From assembly GCA_021787475.1 (NCBI GenBank), contig JAJYLW010000005.1, forward strand, positions 1-64,000: 64,000 nt of DNA, given 5' to 3'. Within the stretch, counting starts at the first letter, position 1. Each line of letters starts with the position of its first letter. A program made the translations under genes and the position numbers. This DNA comes from Actinomycetes bacterium (GTDB lineage Bacteria; Actinomycetota; Thermoleophilia; BMS3ABIN01). The notes under the pieces are model-generated. The model did not search any database and had not been told where the DNA came from. It saw only the letters and a list, made by a program, of their open reading frames with translations. Of the stretch, positions 1 through 8,399 are shown piece after piece.

Positions 1-28
1 CGATTTCGCGGCCATGGCCGCGAAATCG
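1..28. repeat. 28-bp perfect palindrome, possible terminator
   Basis: The first 28 bases equal their own reverse complement, with CCATGG at the centre. The palindrome lies 46 bp beyond the stop of the minus-strand surface-protein gene, so it could form a hairpin ending that transcript. No T-run is visible because the window starts here, and a C8 run follows it on the plus strand. A protein-binding palindrome is an alternative. Confidence 0.5.
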
Positions 29-73
29 CCCCCCCCATGTTAATCATGTCTGCGCGCAGCCGCGCGCCATCAG

Positions 74-1762
74 CTACAACCCGCTCGCTGGCTTGCTGGG
101 ATAGTAATAGGTGGTACCGCTGCTGTCCTGGCAATGGCCGTAAAGGGTGGTGTGGAATGACTGCACGCCCGGCGGTATGTGATACGTTATTGAGAAGGTG
201 ACGCCATGGGAGGGCACCGTTTCGATATCACCAAGAGAAACAGGCAACGGGGTCGCGGCCGTAACGCCGTTGTCGGCGTCAACGCGGTCCACCGATGCCG
301 ACAGCGCCTCTTTCTGTCCATAATTCATGATCCTGAATTCAACGGTCAGCTGCCGGCTAGTAGAATCAGCCCACTCGGCATTCATGTAAAGCAGTTGCAG
401 GTCCGGCATCATCGCTCCGATTTGCTGGCCGGTGGCGTATCGGGGCAGCCCCACCAACTCGTTGAAGCTGGTGCTGTTATAGAGCACCCGCTGGCTGGCC
501 AGCAGCACGCCGCTCCCCATCACGTTTACGGGACCGTTCATCACGCCCGGGAACTGGGGCGTCACCCGGCCGCCGCCGGGAACGGCCGCCGAATAAATGG
601 GGTTCGGGCTTGTCGAGTTTATGTAAACGCTCGCCGCCGCGCCTGGCGAGGTCGGGTCGGGATTGGAGATTAGCTGCCAGCTTTTCATTCCGGGGCTCTG
701 CTCGTCGTACCAGCCGAAGTCCATCTCCGTGTCCATCCCGGCCGGTGGCGTTCCCTGCACCTCTTCAAACGAATTCTTGTAAAGCATCCGCTGACTGACA
801 ATCAGCCTGCCGCCGGCGGAGCACCCGGAAGTGCAGATCACCCGCACGGGCCCGTTCATGAGCCCCGGGTAAGTCGGCGTGACAGTCTGGTGCGGGCCAA
901 GCGTGTAGGTTCCGCGCGGGTTGGCGCCGCCGCCGATGTAGACCTGGGCCTGCACCGACGCATTATTGGGATTGGACACAAGCACCCAGTTGCCGGCGCT
1001 GAAGTCCGAGGTCATGTCGTACCAGTCGAAATAATAGACGCTGTCGAGGCTGCTCTCCGGAAAGCCCATCACTTCATTGAAGCTGTTCTTGTAAAGCACG
1101 CGCTGGGAGACAAGCAGCTTCTGGCCGCCGGCGCTCTCCACATGAACGGGGCCGCCCATCCGTCTGGGAAACTGCGGCGTCACAAACTGCCCCGGCGCAA
1201 GATTAAATGACCGGGCCGGCGCCGGGCTGCTGCCGATGTAAACATTGACTGCGGCCGCCTGGGTATCCTCGTTAGCGATCAGGACCCAGTTGCCGTTCAT
1301 GCTGTCCTGGGGCGTAAAATCGTACCAGGTGAAATAATACGAGGAATCGAGGCTGCTGCCCATAATGGCGGCAACTTCGTTGAAATAGCCGTTGTGAATG
1401 ACACGCTGGGTGACGATCAGCGCCTGCCCGCCGGTGGAAACCACTTTAACCGGGCCGCCCATCGTGTTGGGCCAGCTGACGACCTGGCGCGCCAGGGGAC
1501 CGAGGTTAAACTGCTTCCGCTCCTGATCTCCGAAAAACACCTGCACATTTGCGGAACTGTTTTCAAGGTTGCCGATGATGATCCAGTCTCCCTGCATGCC
1601 GTCCGCAGGCGTGGAGTCATACCAGGTGAAATAGTAAGTCTTGGAGGCCGGCACACCCTGAGCGCCGGCGCTCCCGGCAAGAGCGGCAGCCCCCAGCAGA
1701 ACCGTGAAAATCACGAGTGGCAATAATTTAAAAGTTAGTGTGCGTGCTGAAAGCTTCTTCAA
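74..1762 (-). CDS. secreted protein with four ~100-residue WYD repeats
   Basis: Function not recognised. The likely start is the TTG at 1762, about 10 nt after a GGAGG (near 1777-1773); it gives a classical signal peptide (KK at the N-terminus, a hydrophobic core, then AGA-QG). An ATG at 1807 would add 15 residues. The mature protein has four tandem units. Each opens with an aromatic-WYD motif, then W-x-L-I-x-N, V-x-V-Y-I, M-x-G-P-V and S-Q-R-V-L-Y, and ends F-N-E-V. The C-terminal ~110 residues look like a beta-sandwich adhesion-type domain. Export and the repeats suggest a surface or matrix protein. The stop is followed by the 28-bp palindrome at the window edge. Confidence 0.75.
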   Translation of the reverse strand: MKKLSARTLTFKLLPLVIFTVLLGAAALAGSAGAQGVPASKTYYFTWYDSTPADGMQGDWIIIGNLENSSANVQVFFGDQERKQFNLGPLARQVVSWPNTMGGPVKVVSTGGQALIVTQRVIHNGYFNEVAAIMGSSLDSSYYFTWYDFTPQDSMNGNWVLIANEDTQAAAVNVYIGSSPAPARSFNLAPGQFVTPQFPRRMGGPVHVESAGGQKLLVSQRVLYKNSFNEVMGFPESSLDSVYYFDWYDMTSDFSAGNWVLVSNPNNASVQAQVYIGGGANPRGTYTLGPHQTVTPTYPGLMNGPVRVICTSGCSAGGRLIVSQRMLYKNSFEEVQGTPPAGMDTEMDFGWYDEQSPGMKSWQLISNPDPTSPGAAASVYINSTSPNPIYSAAVPGGGRVTPQFPGVMNGPVNVMGSGVLLASQRVLYNSTSFNELVGLPRYATGQQIGAMMPDLQLLYMNAEWADSTSRQLTVEFRIMNYGQKEALSASVDRVDADNGVTAATPLPVSLGDIETVPSHGVTFSITYHIPPGVQSFHTTLYGHCQDSSGTTYYYPSKPASGL

Positions 1763-2087
1763 GGACCAAACACCTCCATTTTTGCGCGTAGTTGTTCTTC
1801 CGGCCAATGAACTGTGCCAAGCGGCAACTCGCCTGTCAAATGCCTACTGGGAAAGTTCGAGAAGTATAATGGCAGTTATGCTGCCGGGCTATGTCGGTCC
1901 AGGCCCGCGCAATGGCTGCGCCAAGCCTCACAGCATGAACTTCCCCCCCCTTATACCCCGGCCCCCGTGGCTATGAATCTATGTTAGCTAAGACTGTGAT
2001 TTTGTGCAGGTAAGTATACTAGGCCGTTGGAAATATTACAAGACCGCTCATGGATTGATGACGCATGTCCCCTAGTTCCCAAATATT

Positions 2088-3371
2088 TTACAGGTTCGGA
2101 TAAAGTGGAAATGCCGCCAGCAGTTCGGTGACACGCCGCCGCAGCCGTTTTTTGTCAGCCGCAGTAACACGCCGGCCTAACGCCGCGAGGATAATTGCCG
2201 CCACTTCTTCCATCTCTGCCTCACGAAAGCCGCGCGTCGTGACTGCCGGCGTGCCGATGCGAATGCCGCTCGTCACCGTAGGGGGCAGCGGATCAAAGGG
2301 AACGGGGTTTTTGTTCACTGTGATGCCCACTTCTTCCAGGCGGTTCTCAGCCTCAATGCCGGTGATGCCGATGTCGGTCAGATCCGCAAGCATCAGGTGA
2401 TTGTCGGTGCCGCCCGAGACAAGCTGGATGCCGCCCTCCTGGAGCCGTCCGGCCAGCATGGCCGCATTGGCAACGGTCTGCTTCTGCCTCTGCCGGAACT
2501 CTGCCGTCGCCGCAAGCTTGAAGCAGGCGGCTTTGGCGGCGATGATGTGCATCAGCGGTCCTCCCTGCAGTCCGGGGAAAATCGCCTTATCGATATTCCG
2601 GGCATATTTCTGCCGGCAGATGATGACGCCGGAGCGCGGGCCGGCCAGCGTTTTATGCGTGGTGGTGGTGACGTAGTCGCTGACGGCGACGGGATCGGGG
2701 TGGAGCCCCGCCGCCACCAGGCCAGCAATATGAGCCATGTCAACCATCAGCCGGGCGCCCACCGAGCGGGCAATCCCGGCGAAGCGGTCAAAGTCAATGC
2801 GGCGGGGATAAGCGCTGGCGCCGGCGATGATCAGCTGCGGCTGGCGCTCGCGGGCAATCTCCTCGATTCTGTCATAGTCCAGGCGGCCGCTTTCCCGGTC
2901 CAGCCCGTAGCTGTGCACGTGATAAAAACGGCCTGAGAAATTTACCTTCAGCCCATGTGTGAGATGCCCGCCGTGGTCGAGCTTCATCGCCAGGATGGCG
3001 TCCCCCATGGCAAGCTCCGCAAAATAAACGGCCTGGTTTGCGGTCGAGCCGCTGTGCGGCTGGACGTTGACATGCTCGGCGCCGAATAACTGCTTGCAGC
3101 GACCGATGGCAAGCGTCTCCACTTCATCAACAACTTCACAGCCGCCGTAGTAGCGCGCCCCCGGGTAGCCTTCCGCGTACTTGTTGGTCAGGACCGAGGC
3201 CGCCGCCTCCAGCACGGCGCGGCTGGTGAAATTCTCGGAGGCGATCAGCTCGATGGTGCCGCGCTGGCGCGCCAGTTCTTTTTTAAGCAGGCCGGCCAGC
3301 TCGGGATCGGCATCCTTCAGCCGCGCCCGGAACTCCGGCTGTGTTTTTGCTTCTACCCTGAGACGGGCCAA
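2088..3371 (-). CDS. glyA: serine hydroxymethyltransferase
   Basis: This is the PLP enzyme interconverting serine plus tetrahydrofolate with glycine plus methylene-THF, in the cytoplasm. The 427 aa are the normal family length. The N-terminal IELIASENF signature is present, and the PLP-binding lysine lies in [14 protein letters not shown]. The chosen ATG overlaps the end of rpiB by 19 nt, which fits translational coupling. It is the last gene of the minus-strand run that includes rpiB and the tsaC/sua5-type gene. It supplies methylene-THF, which ThyX in the same cluster consumes. Confidence 0.97.
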   Translation of the reverse strand: MARLRVEAKTQPEFRARLKDADPELAGLLKKELARQRGTIELIASENFTSRAVLEAAASVLTNKYAEGYPGARYYGGCEVVDEVETLAIGRCKQLFGAEHVNVQPHSGSTANQAVYFAELAMGDAILAMKLDHGGHLTHGLKVNFSGRFYHVHSYGLDRESGRLDYDRIEEIARERQPQLIIAGASAYPRRIDFDRFAGIARSVGARLMVDMAHIAGLVAAGLHPDPVAVSDYVTTTTHKTLAGPRSGVIICRQKYARNIDKAIFPGLQGGPLMHIIAAKAACFKLAATAEFRQRQKQTVANAAMLAGRLQEGGIQLVSGGTDNHLMLADLTDIGITGIEAENRLEEVGITVNKNPVPFDPLPPTVTSGIRIGTPAVTTRGFREAEMEEVAAIILAALGRRVTAADKKRLRRRVTELLAAFPLYPNL

Positions 3372-3808
3372 TTTTTCTCCAGTTCGGCAATCTGGCTCAG
3401 CCGGCGGGCATGGCGGCCGCCATCGAAATCCGTCTTCAGCCAGGCGTCAAGGATGGCAAACGCGGTCCGGTCTTCCAGCGAGCGCTGGCCCAGGCAGAGG
3501 ACGTTGGCGTCGTTGTGCCGCCGGCTCATCACAGCGTGCTCCACACTGCAGGGTCCGACCGCCCGCACCCCGGCGACCTTGTTGGCGGTTATGCACATGC
3601 CCAGCCCGGTGCCGCAAACAAGCACGCCCCGGTCGGCCTTGCCGGCCGAGACGGCACTTGCGACTTCGATGGCGTAGGCGGGGTAATCCACGCTTTCACC
3701 GGAATTGGTGCCCATGTCGATCACCTCATGACCGGCCGCTTCGAGGCGGCTCACGGTCATCTGCTTCAGCTCAAAGCCGGCGTGGTCCGCCGCCAGGGCA
3801 ACCTTCAC
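3353..3808 (-). CDS. rpiB: ribose-5-phosphate isomerase B
   Basis: This enzyme isomerises ribose-5-phosphate and ribulose-5-phosphate in the pentose phosphate pathway. At 151 aa it is full length for the RpiB/LacA/LacB family. The N-terminal ALAADHAG phosphate-binding motif and the catalytic-cysteine segment VCGTGLGM followed by ANK are present. It overlaps glyA by 19 nt and is probably co-transcribed with it. This rpiB-glyA pair is common in Gram-positive genomes. The low-molecular-weight phosphatase gene often found just upstream in relatives is missing here; the gap holds repeats instead. Confidence 0.96.
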   Translation of the reverse strand: MKVALAADHAGFELKQMTVSRLEAAGHEVIDMGTNSGESVDYPAYAIEVASAVSAGKADRGVLVCGTGLGMCITANKVAGVRAVGPCSVEHAVMSRRHNDANVLCLGQRSLEDRTAFAILDAWLKTDFDGGRHARRLSQIAELEKNWPVSG

Positions 3809-4110
3809 CCGCTTCCTCCTTCTCCTCCCTCAGCTTTCAGCTTCCATCCCGCATCCCGAGAGCGCCTCCCACAACCACGGTAAATGCAGGCTTTAGCATG
3901 TCTGTAGCGTGTCCGCCACTTCAAGATAGCACTCCACAGCCTCTCTGATAGGTCGGGTATCAGCCTCAGCCAGCGGCCGGCGTCCCGGCTCCTGCGGGAA
4001 AACATGCCAAGTATACATAAAACGGATTCTGGATGCTGGACTCTGGATGCTGGGTAAGACCCCAAAACCGGATTCCGGATGCTGGATGCTGGATGCTGGA
4101 TTGCCCAGAC
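3809..4110. other. 302-bp gap carrying ~10-bp intergenic repeats
   Basis: No convincing gene. An 86-codon minus-strand frame has no homology I recognise and its N-terminus lies in repeats. Between about 4020 and 4105 there are several copies of a GGAT(T/G)CTGGA-type unit in two clusters, part of the degenerate repeat family seen in other gaps up to 12,350. Confidence 0.7.
4020..4105. repeat. degenerate GGATNCTGGA tandem units
   Basis: Five or more imperfect direct copies of a ~10-bp unit (GGATTCTGGA, GGATGCTGGA) lie in two blocks. Related units occur at about 4740-4765, 4830-4863, 5528-5550, 6843-6872, 8238-8262, 8372-8398, 9480-9565, 11548-11580 and 12312-12350, on either strand and only between genes. 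Confidence 0.75.
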
Positions 4111-4734
4111 TCAGGTGATCTTTCCGATCAGCGCCGCCACTTCCTTGCGCGGCATTGCTCCTTCGCGCAAGATGCGCGCCGGCGCATCCGCCGCCAGCGG
4201 CCGCAGGTCAATCACGGTCGAGGCAGCGCAACCGGCGATCCGGCCAGCATCGAGCACAAACTCGCAGGCATCTCTGACACGATCAGGAATCTCGTCAATG
4301 GCACAGGGATCGGGCCCGCCAGAGATGTTGGCGCTGGTGAGCGCCAGCGGCGTGGGCAGCCGCTGAAACAGGGCCGCTTCCGGGAGCGGCAGCACCCGCA
4401 CGCCGATGCCGCCCTGGAAGGCAACCATCGCCCCCGGCTTTTCCTCCGCCCCGGCCGGGGCCGGCAGAACAAGAGTCACCGCTCCCGGCAGCAGCTCCTC
4501 CGCCGCGTTTAGCACCGCTGCCGGCAACCGGGTATACATATGCACCAGCCGGATAAAATCGTCAAAAACCAGCGCCACCGGTTTTTCCGGCTCCCTGCCT
4601 TTGGCGGCATAGAGCCTCTTTAGCGCCTCTGGCTCCGGCTTGCAGGCGATGCCGTAAACCGTATCGGTAGGCACGGCGATCAGCCGCCGGCGCTCCAGCG
4701 CCGCGGCCACGTCCGCCCAATCCGAGCGGGTCAT
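4111..4734 (-). CDS. tsaC: L-threonylcarbamoyladenylate synthase (TsaC/Sua5/YrdC family)
   Basis: It makes threonylcarbamoyl-AMP from threonine, bicarbonate and ATP for the t6A37 modification of ANN-decoding tRNAs. Hallmarks are PTDTVYGI near the N-terminus, the KGR...KP nucleotide-site motif, SANISGG and a late STVIDL. The protein is ~207 aa, the YrdC-only size, without a Sua5 C-terminal domain. The frame opens at 4755, but its first seven codons lie in the intergenic repeat (AGTTCAAAGTTC-like), so the internal ATG at 4734 (MTRSDW) is preferred. The start choice is uncertain. It lies upstream of rpiB-glyA with a repeat-filled gap between. Confidence 0.93.
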   Translation of the reverse strand: MTRSDWADVAAALERRRLIAVPTDTVYGIACKPEPEALKRLYAAKGREPEKPVALVFDDFIRLVHMYTRLPAAVLNAAEELLPGAVTLVLPAPAGAEEKPGAMVAFQGGIGVRVLPLPEAALFQRLPTPLALTSANISGGPDPCAIDEIPDRVRDACEFVLDAGRIAGCAASTVIDLRPLAADAPARILREGAMPRKEVAALIGKIT

Positions 4735-4864
4735 GGATTTTAGTTCAAAGTTCAAAGTCCGAGTTCCAAAAATTATATCGCTTATTTACTGTTTGTCAAG
4801 TTATTTTTTGGTTTTTCGGGTCTTGGTTTTATCCAACGTCCAGCGTCCGATATCCAATATCCGC

Positions 4865-4894
4865 TTGACAGTCGTACGTTCGTACTCCTATAAT
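4865..4894 (+). promoter_or_regulatory. consensus promoter with SOS-like operator in the spacer
   Basis: TTGACA at 4865-4870 and TATAAT at 4889-4894 are both perfect sigma-70 consensus boxes separated by 18 nt. Inside the spacer, 4874-4885 reads GTACG-TT-CGTAC, an inverted repeat with perfect 5-bp arms. A repressor bound here would block RNA polymerase. The repressor gene begins 57 nt after the -10 box, so autorepression is the natural reading. The motif resembles, but is not identical to, the Gram-positive LexA box GAAC-N4-GTTC. Confidence 0.85.
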
Positions 4895-4950
4895 GTAATT
4901 TCCCCAAGGAGCGGGGTGCACGGCGGGCGAACCGGGCCGGGGCTCTCACC

Positions 4951-5523
4951 ATGAACAGGACGCCAAAACATTTCGACAGGATCGTCGCCTTTTACCGGGC
5001 CAACCGGCGCATGCCCAGCCACGCCGAGATCGCCCGGGTTGCCGGGCTGCGCTCCAAGGGAACCACCTACAAGCTGGTAAACCGGCTGGTTTCCCTCAGT
5101 CTGGTCGAGCGCGACGCGAAAGGGAAGCTGCTGCCCGGAAGCAGGTTCATGAGCCTGCCGCAGTTGGGGACGGTCGAGGCGGGCTGGCCCTCTCCCGCCG
5201 AGGAGGAGCTCCTGGACACGATGAGCCTGGAGGAATTCCTAATCGAGCGGCCGGACAATACCTTCATCCTCGAGGTGCGGGGCGACTCGATGATCGAGGC
5301 CGGGATCATGTCGGGCGACATGGTCCTGGTGGAACGGGGCGTGCGGGAGAAAGACGGCGACATCGTCATTGCCGAAATTGACCATGAATGGACTATGAAG
5401 TACTACCGCAAGAAGAACGGCAAAGCCTGGCTGGAAGCGGCCAACCGCAAATACAAACCGATATATCCGCGACAGGAGCTGCGGGTCGCCGCTGTGGTGA
5501 AGGCGGTCATTCGAAAGTACTGA
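4951..5523 (+). CDS. LexA/UmuD-like self-cleaving repressor (S24 family)
   Basis: A 190-aa protein with an N-terminal winged-helix-like DNA-binding region (residues 1-65) and a C-terminal S24 peptidase domain. The expected autocleavage Ala-Gly pair is A77-G78, in a UmuD-like VEAGWPSPAEEE context. The catalytic dyad is Ser113 (GDSM) and Lys150. It combines a LexA-type architecture with a UmuD-like cleavage region. It sits 15 nt upstream of a Y-family polymerase, giving a self-regulated lexA/umuC-type operon. RecA-stimulated cleavage in the SOS response is inferred from the family. Whether this is the genome's main LexA cannot be told from the window. Confidence 0.9.
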   Translation: MNRTPKHFDRIVAFYRANRRMPSHAEIARVAGLRSKGTTYKLVNRLVSLSLVERDAKGKLLPGSRFMSLPQLGTVEAGWPSPAEEELLDTMSLEEFLIERPDNTFILEVRGDSMIEAGIMSGDMVLVERGVREKDGDIVIAEIDHEWTMKYYRKKNGKAWLEAANRKYKPIYPRQELRVAAVVKAVIRKY

Positions 5524-5538
5524 TTAAGCGGATTCTGG

Positions 5539-6843
5539 ATGCTGGATAAAAACCTTTCCATCTCTTCCTTCCCCCGCGCGGTCATCCATATCGACGCCGA
5601 CGCCTTCTTCGCCGCCTGCGAGCAGGCGCGCGACCCGCGCCTGAAGGGGCGACCGGTGATCACCGGCAAGGAGCGCAACATCGTCGCCTCGATGAGCTAT
5701 GAGGCCAAAGCCCGCGGCGTCGTGCGCGCCATGCGGCTGTCGGAGGTGAAAAAGCTATGCCCGGACGCGGTCTTCCTGCCGTCTGACTACGAGACATACA
5801 GCCTTTTGTCAAAACGGTTCTTCGCCATTGTCAGGCGCTTCACGCCAGACGTGGAGGAGTACGGCATCGACGAGTGCTTTGCTGACATCACCGGCATGCG
5901 CCGGCCGCTTAAGATGAGCTACCCGCGCATCGCCGCCGCGGTCAAGGAGGAGCTGGACCGCTCCTTCGGCCTCACCTTCTCCTGCGGCCTGGGGCCGAAC
6001 AAGACGGTCGCCAAGATTGCGTCAAAATGGAAGAAGCCGTCGGGGCTGACGGTCATCCGCGGCCGCGACATCCAGGACTTCATCCGCGGCATGCCGGTGG
6101 AAAAGGTATGGGGCATCGGTCCGCAAACTACAGCCTACCTGAACAAGCTGGGCATCCGCACGGCGCTCCAGTTTGCCCAAAAAGACGATGACTGGGTGAA
6201 GGCGCGCTTCAGCAAGCCGTTCTACGAAACCTGGCAGGAGCTGAATGGCCGGATGGTCTTTGAACTGGAAACGGAGGGAAAAGACACCTATGCCTCGATC
6301 CAGAAAGTAAAGACTTTCACGCCACCATCCCGCGACCCGGAGTTTGTCTTCGCGCAACTGTCCAAAAATGTGGAGAACGCCACCATGAAGGCCCGGCGCT
6401 ACCGGCTGGCGGCCGGGCGCGCCATCCTGTTTTTAAAGGCGCAGGATTTCCGCGGCGCCGGTGCCGAGATCAGGTTCTCACGCCCCACCGCCTTCCCTCA
6501 CGAAGTCATCGCGGCGATGGAGCCGGCCTTCAAGCGTCTCTTTGACCCAAAAAAGCTTTACCGGTCAACAGGAGTCGTGCTGTTCAAGCTCACCGAGGAC
6601 CGCATCGTCCAGCCCGACCTCTTTGGCGTCACCGCCCGCTGCGAGCGGCTGGGCAGGGTTTATGAAGCAGTTGACGGCATCCGGGTCAAGTACGGCAAGC
6701 ACACGCTGTTTCTGGGCTCCAGTTTCTACGCCCACAAGTTCGCCCAGCACCTGGGCGAGCGCGGCGACGCCCCCCGGCGCAAGAAAAAGCTGCTTAAGGG
6801 CGAGACAGAGCGGCAGCGGTTGAGAATACCCATGTTCATGTAA
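5539..6843 (+). CDS. Y-family DNA polymerase (DinB/UmuC-like, Pol IV/V)
   Basis: A translesion polymerase of 434 aa. Palm-domain acidic residues are in HIDADAFFAACE (D19) and YGIDECFAD (D111, E112); the thumb helix-hairpin-helix follows (KVWGIGPQT), then a little-finger domain and a basic tail. No proofreading domain is present. The only plausible start, the ATG at 5539, lies inside a copy of the intergenic GGATGCTGGA repeat, and no strong ribosome site precedes it, so translation may be coupled to the upstream repressor, whose stop is 15 nt away. Damage-induced expression with that repressor is likely. The exact subfamily (Pol IV versus UmuC) is unclear. Confidence 0.93.
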   Translation: MLDKNLSISSFPRAVIHIDADAFFAACEQARDPRLKGRPVITGKERNIVASMSYEAKARGVVRAMRLSEVKKLCPDAVFLPSDYETYSLLSKRFFAIVRRFTPDVEEYGIDECFADITGMRRPLKMSYPRIAAAVKEELDRSFGLTFSCGLGPNKTVAKIASKWKKPSGLTVIRGRDIQDFIRGMPVEKVWGIGPQTTAYLNKLGIRTALQFAQKDDDWVKARFSKPFYETWQELNGRMVFELETEGKDTYASIQKVKTFTPPSRDPEFVFAQLSKNVENATMKARRYRLAAGRAILFLKAQDFRGAGAEIRFSRPTAFPHEVIAAMEPAFKRLFDPKKLYRSTGVVLFKLTEDRIVQPDLFGVTARCERLGRVYEAVDGIRVKYGKHTLFLGSSFYAHKFAQHLGERGDAPRRKKKLLKGETERQRLRIPMFM

Positions 6844-6941
6844 GCGGACATCGGATTTTGGATAGTGGATGTTTCGGAAGAAAAGCCTCCGGGAATGCTA
6901 CAGCAGTGCTAATCAGTTTAATGATGGAGGTGGACACAATC

Positions 6942-7334
6942 ATGACTTGCGGAATGGAACATGGACATGGTTACGGTCATGGCTGCCGCGAATACGGCGG
7001 ATATGGTGGCGTGAGAAAATCCCCCCACGCCTGCCCGATCTGCGGCATGCCGCATGGCGGCAAAGGCAGGTTCAGAGGAATGGAGGCGATGGGAACCGGA
7101 TACGGCCATGGCTATCTCGTCAAGAAAGCGGCGAAGAAGCTCCTGATTGAAAAGACGAAGGCCAAGCTGGACGAGCGCTGGGGGGACAAGCTTGACGCCA
7201 TCGCCCAGGATATGGTTGACATGGCTGAAGAAAAGATGAAGCTGAAAAAAGAGATGTGGAAGCGGAAGAAAGAGATGAAAGAACGCCTGCACGGGCTGTT
7301 TGCCGAGGAAGAAGAGGCGGGCGAGGAGGAATAG
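6942..7334 (+). CDS. His/Gly-rich putative metal-binding protein
   Basis: Not recognised as a named family. The start at 6942 (MTCGMEHGHG) follows a GGAGG at 6926-6930; the frame is open further upstream to 6858 but those codons lie in repeat sequence. The ~130-aa product has an N-terminal HGHGYGHG-type stretch and a C-P-I-C-G-M-P-H motif (candidate zinc or other metal ligands), then a K/E-rich helical, coiled-coil-like C-terminal half ending in an acidic tail. It follows the Y-family polymerase by ~100 nt on the same strand and could share its transcript. No role in DNA repair can be claimed. Confidence 0.7.
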   Translation: MTCGMEHGHGYGHGCREYGGYGGVRKSPHACPICGMPHGGKGRFRGMEAMGTGYGHGYLVKKAAKKLLIEKTKAKLDERWGDKLDAIAQDMVDMAEEKMKLKKEMWKRKKEMKERLHGLFAEEEEAGEEE

Positions 7335-7367
7335 CTGCTCGCCACGGATTAGCTGCCGGGACAGGCT

Positions 7368-8237
7368 CTAGGCCGCTTCATCGCGGCAGGCGATAGCGAC
7401 GCGGTCATTGCCGGCATAATCCTGCTCGATGTCAACGTGCCCGAACATGGCGGCGCCGGCAAACAGCTCCCGCACGGGGTCGCCCTGGCGGTAGCCAATC
7501 TCAACAACCAGGCAGCCGCCGGGCCGCAGGAACTGGGGCGCCTCGGCCGCCAGCCGGCGGAAACAGTCAAGCCCGTCCAAGCCCCCGTACAGCGCCTGGC
7601 GCGGCTCGAAGTCGCGCACGTCAGGCGGCAACTGCGGCCATTCCTCCTCGGAAATATAGGGCGGATTGGAGATGATAAGGTCAAAAGTCTCCATCGGGTC
7701 AAGCCTTTCAAAGAAATCCGACATGGCAAACTCGATGTTGCCGTTAAAACCGGCGGTTCTGGCGTTCTCCTCCGCCAATGATAACGCCTCTCCGCTCAGG
7801 TCAACGGCGGTGACGTCCGCCTGCGGGAAACCCGCCAGCACTGAAATAGCGATGGCGCCGCTGCCCGTGCCCAGGTCCAGCACCCGCGGCGGGCGCTGCC
7901 AGTCCTTCTCCATCAGGAAGCTCAGCGCCGCATCGACGACGATTTCGGTCTCCGGTCGCGGCACCAGCACCGCCCGGTTCACCTTCAGCGTCAGGTTGCG
8001 GAAATACGAACGGCCGAGGATGTAGGCCACCGGCTCCAAAGCGGCCCGCCGCCGGATCAGTTCCCGGTAATGGTCAACTTCGCCGCTAGTGAGCGGCTTG
8101 TCAAAATTCGTATAAAGCTCGATCCTGCTCGCGCCCAGCACTTCCGCCAGCAGCAGCTCAGCGTCCAGGCGCGGCGTCGCCGATCCCTTCTCCTTCAGGT
8201 AGGCGGCAGATGTTTGCAGCAGTTCAGAAATAGTCAT
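7368..8237 (-). CDS. prmC: peptide chain release factor N5-glutamine methyltransferase
   Basis: It methylates the glutamine of the GGQ motif in RF1/RF2 using SAM. The 289 aa include an N-terminal helical release-factor-binding domain, the SAM motif DLGTGSGAIA (121-130) and the catalytic NPPY (191-194). It lies downstream of prfA, its substrate gene, on the minus strand, separated by a ~160-bp repeat-containing gap. It converges with the plus-strand metal-binding gene, with 33 bp between the stops. Confidence 0.96.
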   Translation of the reverse strand: MTISELLQTSAAYLKEKGSATPRLDAELLLAEVLGASRIELYTNFDKPLTSGEVDHYRELIRRRAALEPVAYILGRSYFRNLTLKVNRAVLVPRPETEIVVDAALSFLMEKDWQRPPRVLDLGTGSGAIAISVLAGFPQADVTAVDLSGEALSLAEENARTAGFNGNIEFAMSDFFERLDPMETFDLIISNPPYISEEEWPQLPPDVRDFEPRQALYGGLDGLDCFRRLAAEAPQFLRPGGCLVVEIGYRQGDPVRELFAGAAMFGHVDIEQDYAGNDRVAIACRDEAA

Positions 8238-8399
8238 AAAGCGGACATTGGATGTTGGATAAAATCAAAAACCTTAAATATCACTTGACAAATGGCAAAT
8301 GGTCGCCATTTTAAATACGAAAAAAACCGGGCAATGCAAGAAGACCGATCCCGGATTTTGTTGGGTTTATCCAGTTTCCAAAATCCGGCATCCGGTTTT

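Noticed and set aside
1808..2087. c-di-GMP riboswitch upstream of the surface protein
   Set aside because: The conserved tetraloop and receptor sequences could not be found on either strand.
3805..4065. 86-codon minus-strand frame between rpiB and the Sua5-type gene
   Set aside because: N-terminus is repeat-derived, no ribosome site, composition not protein-like.
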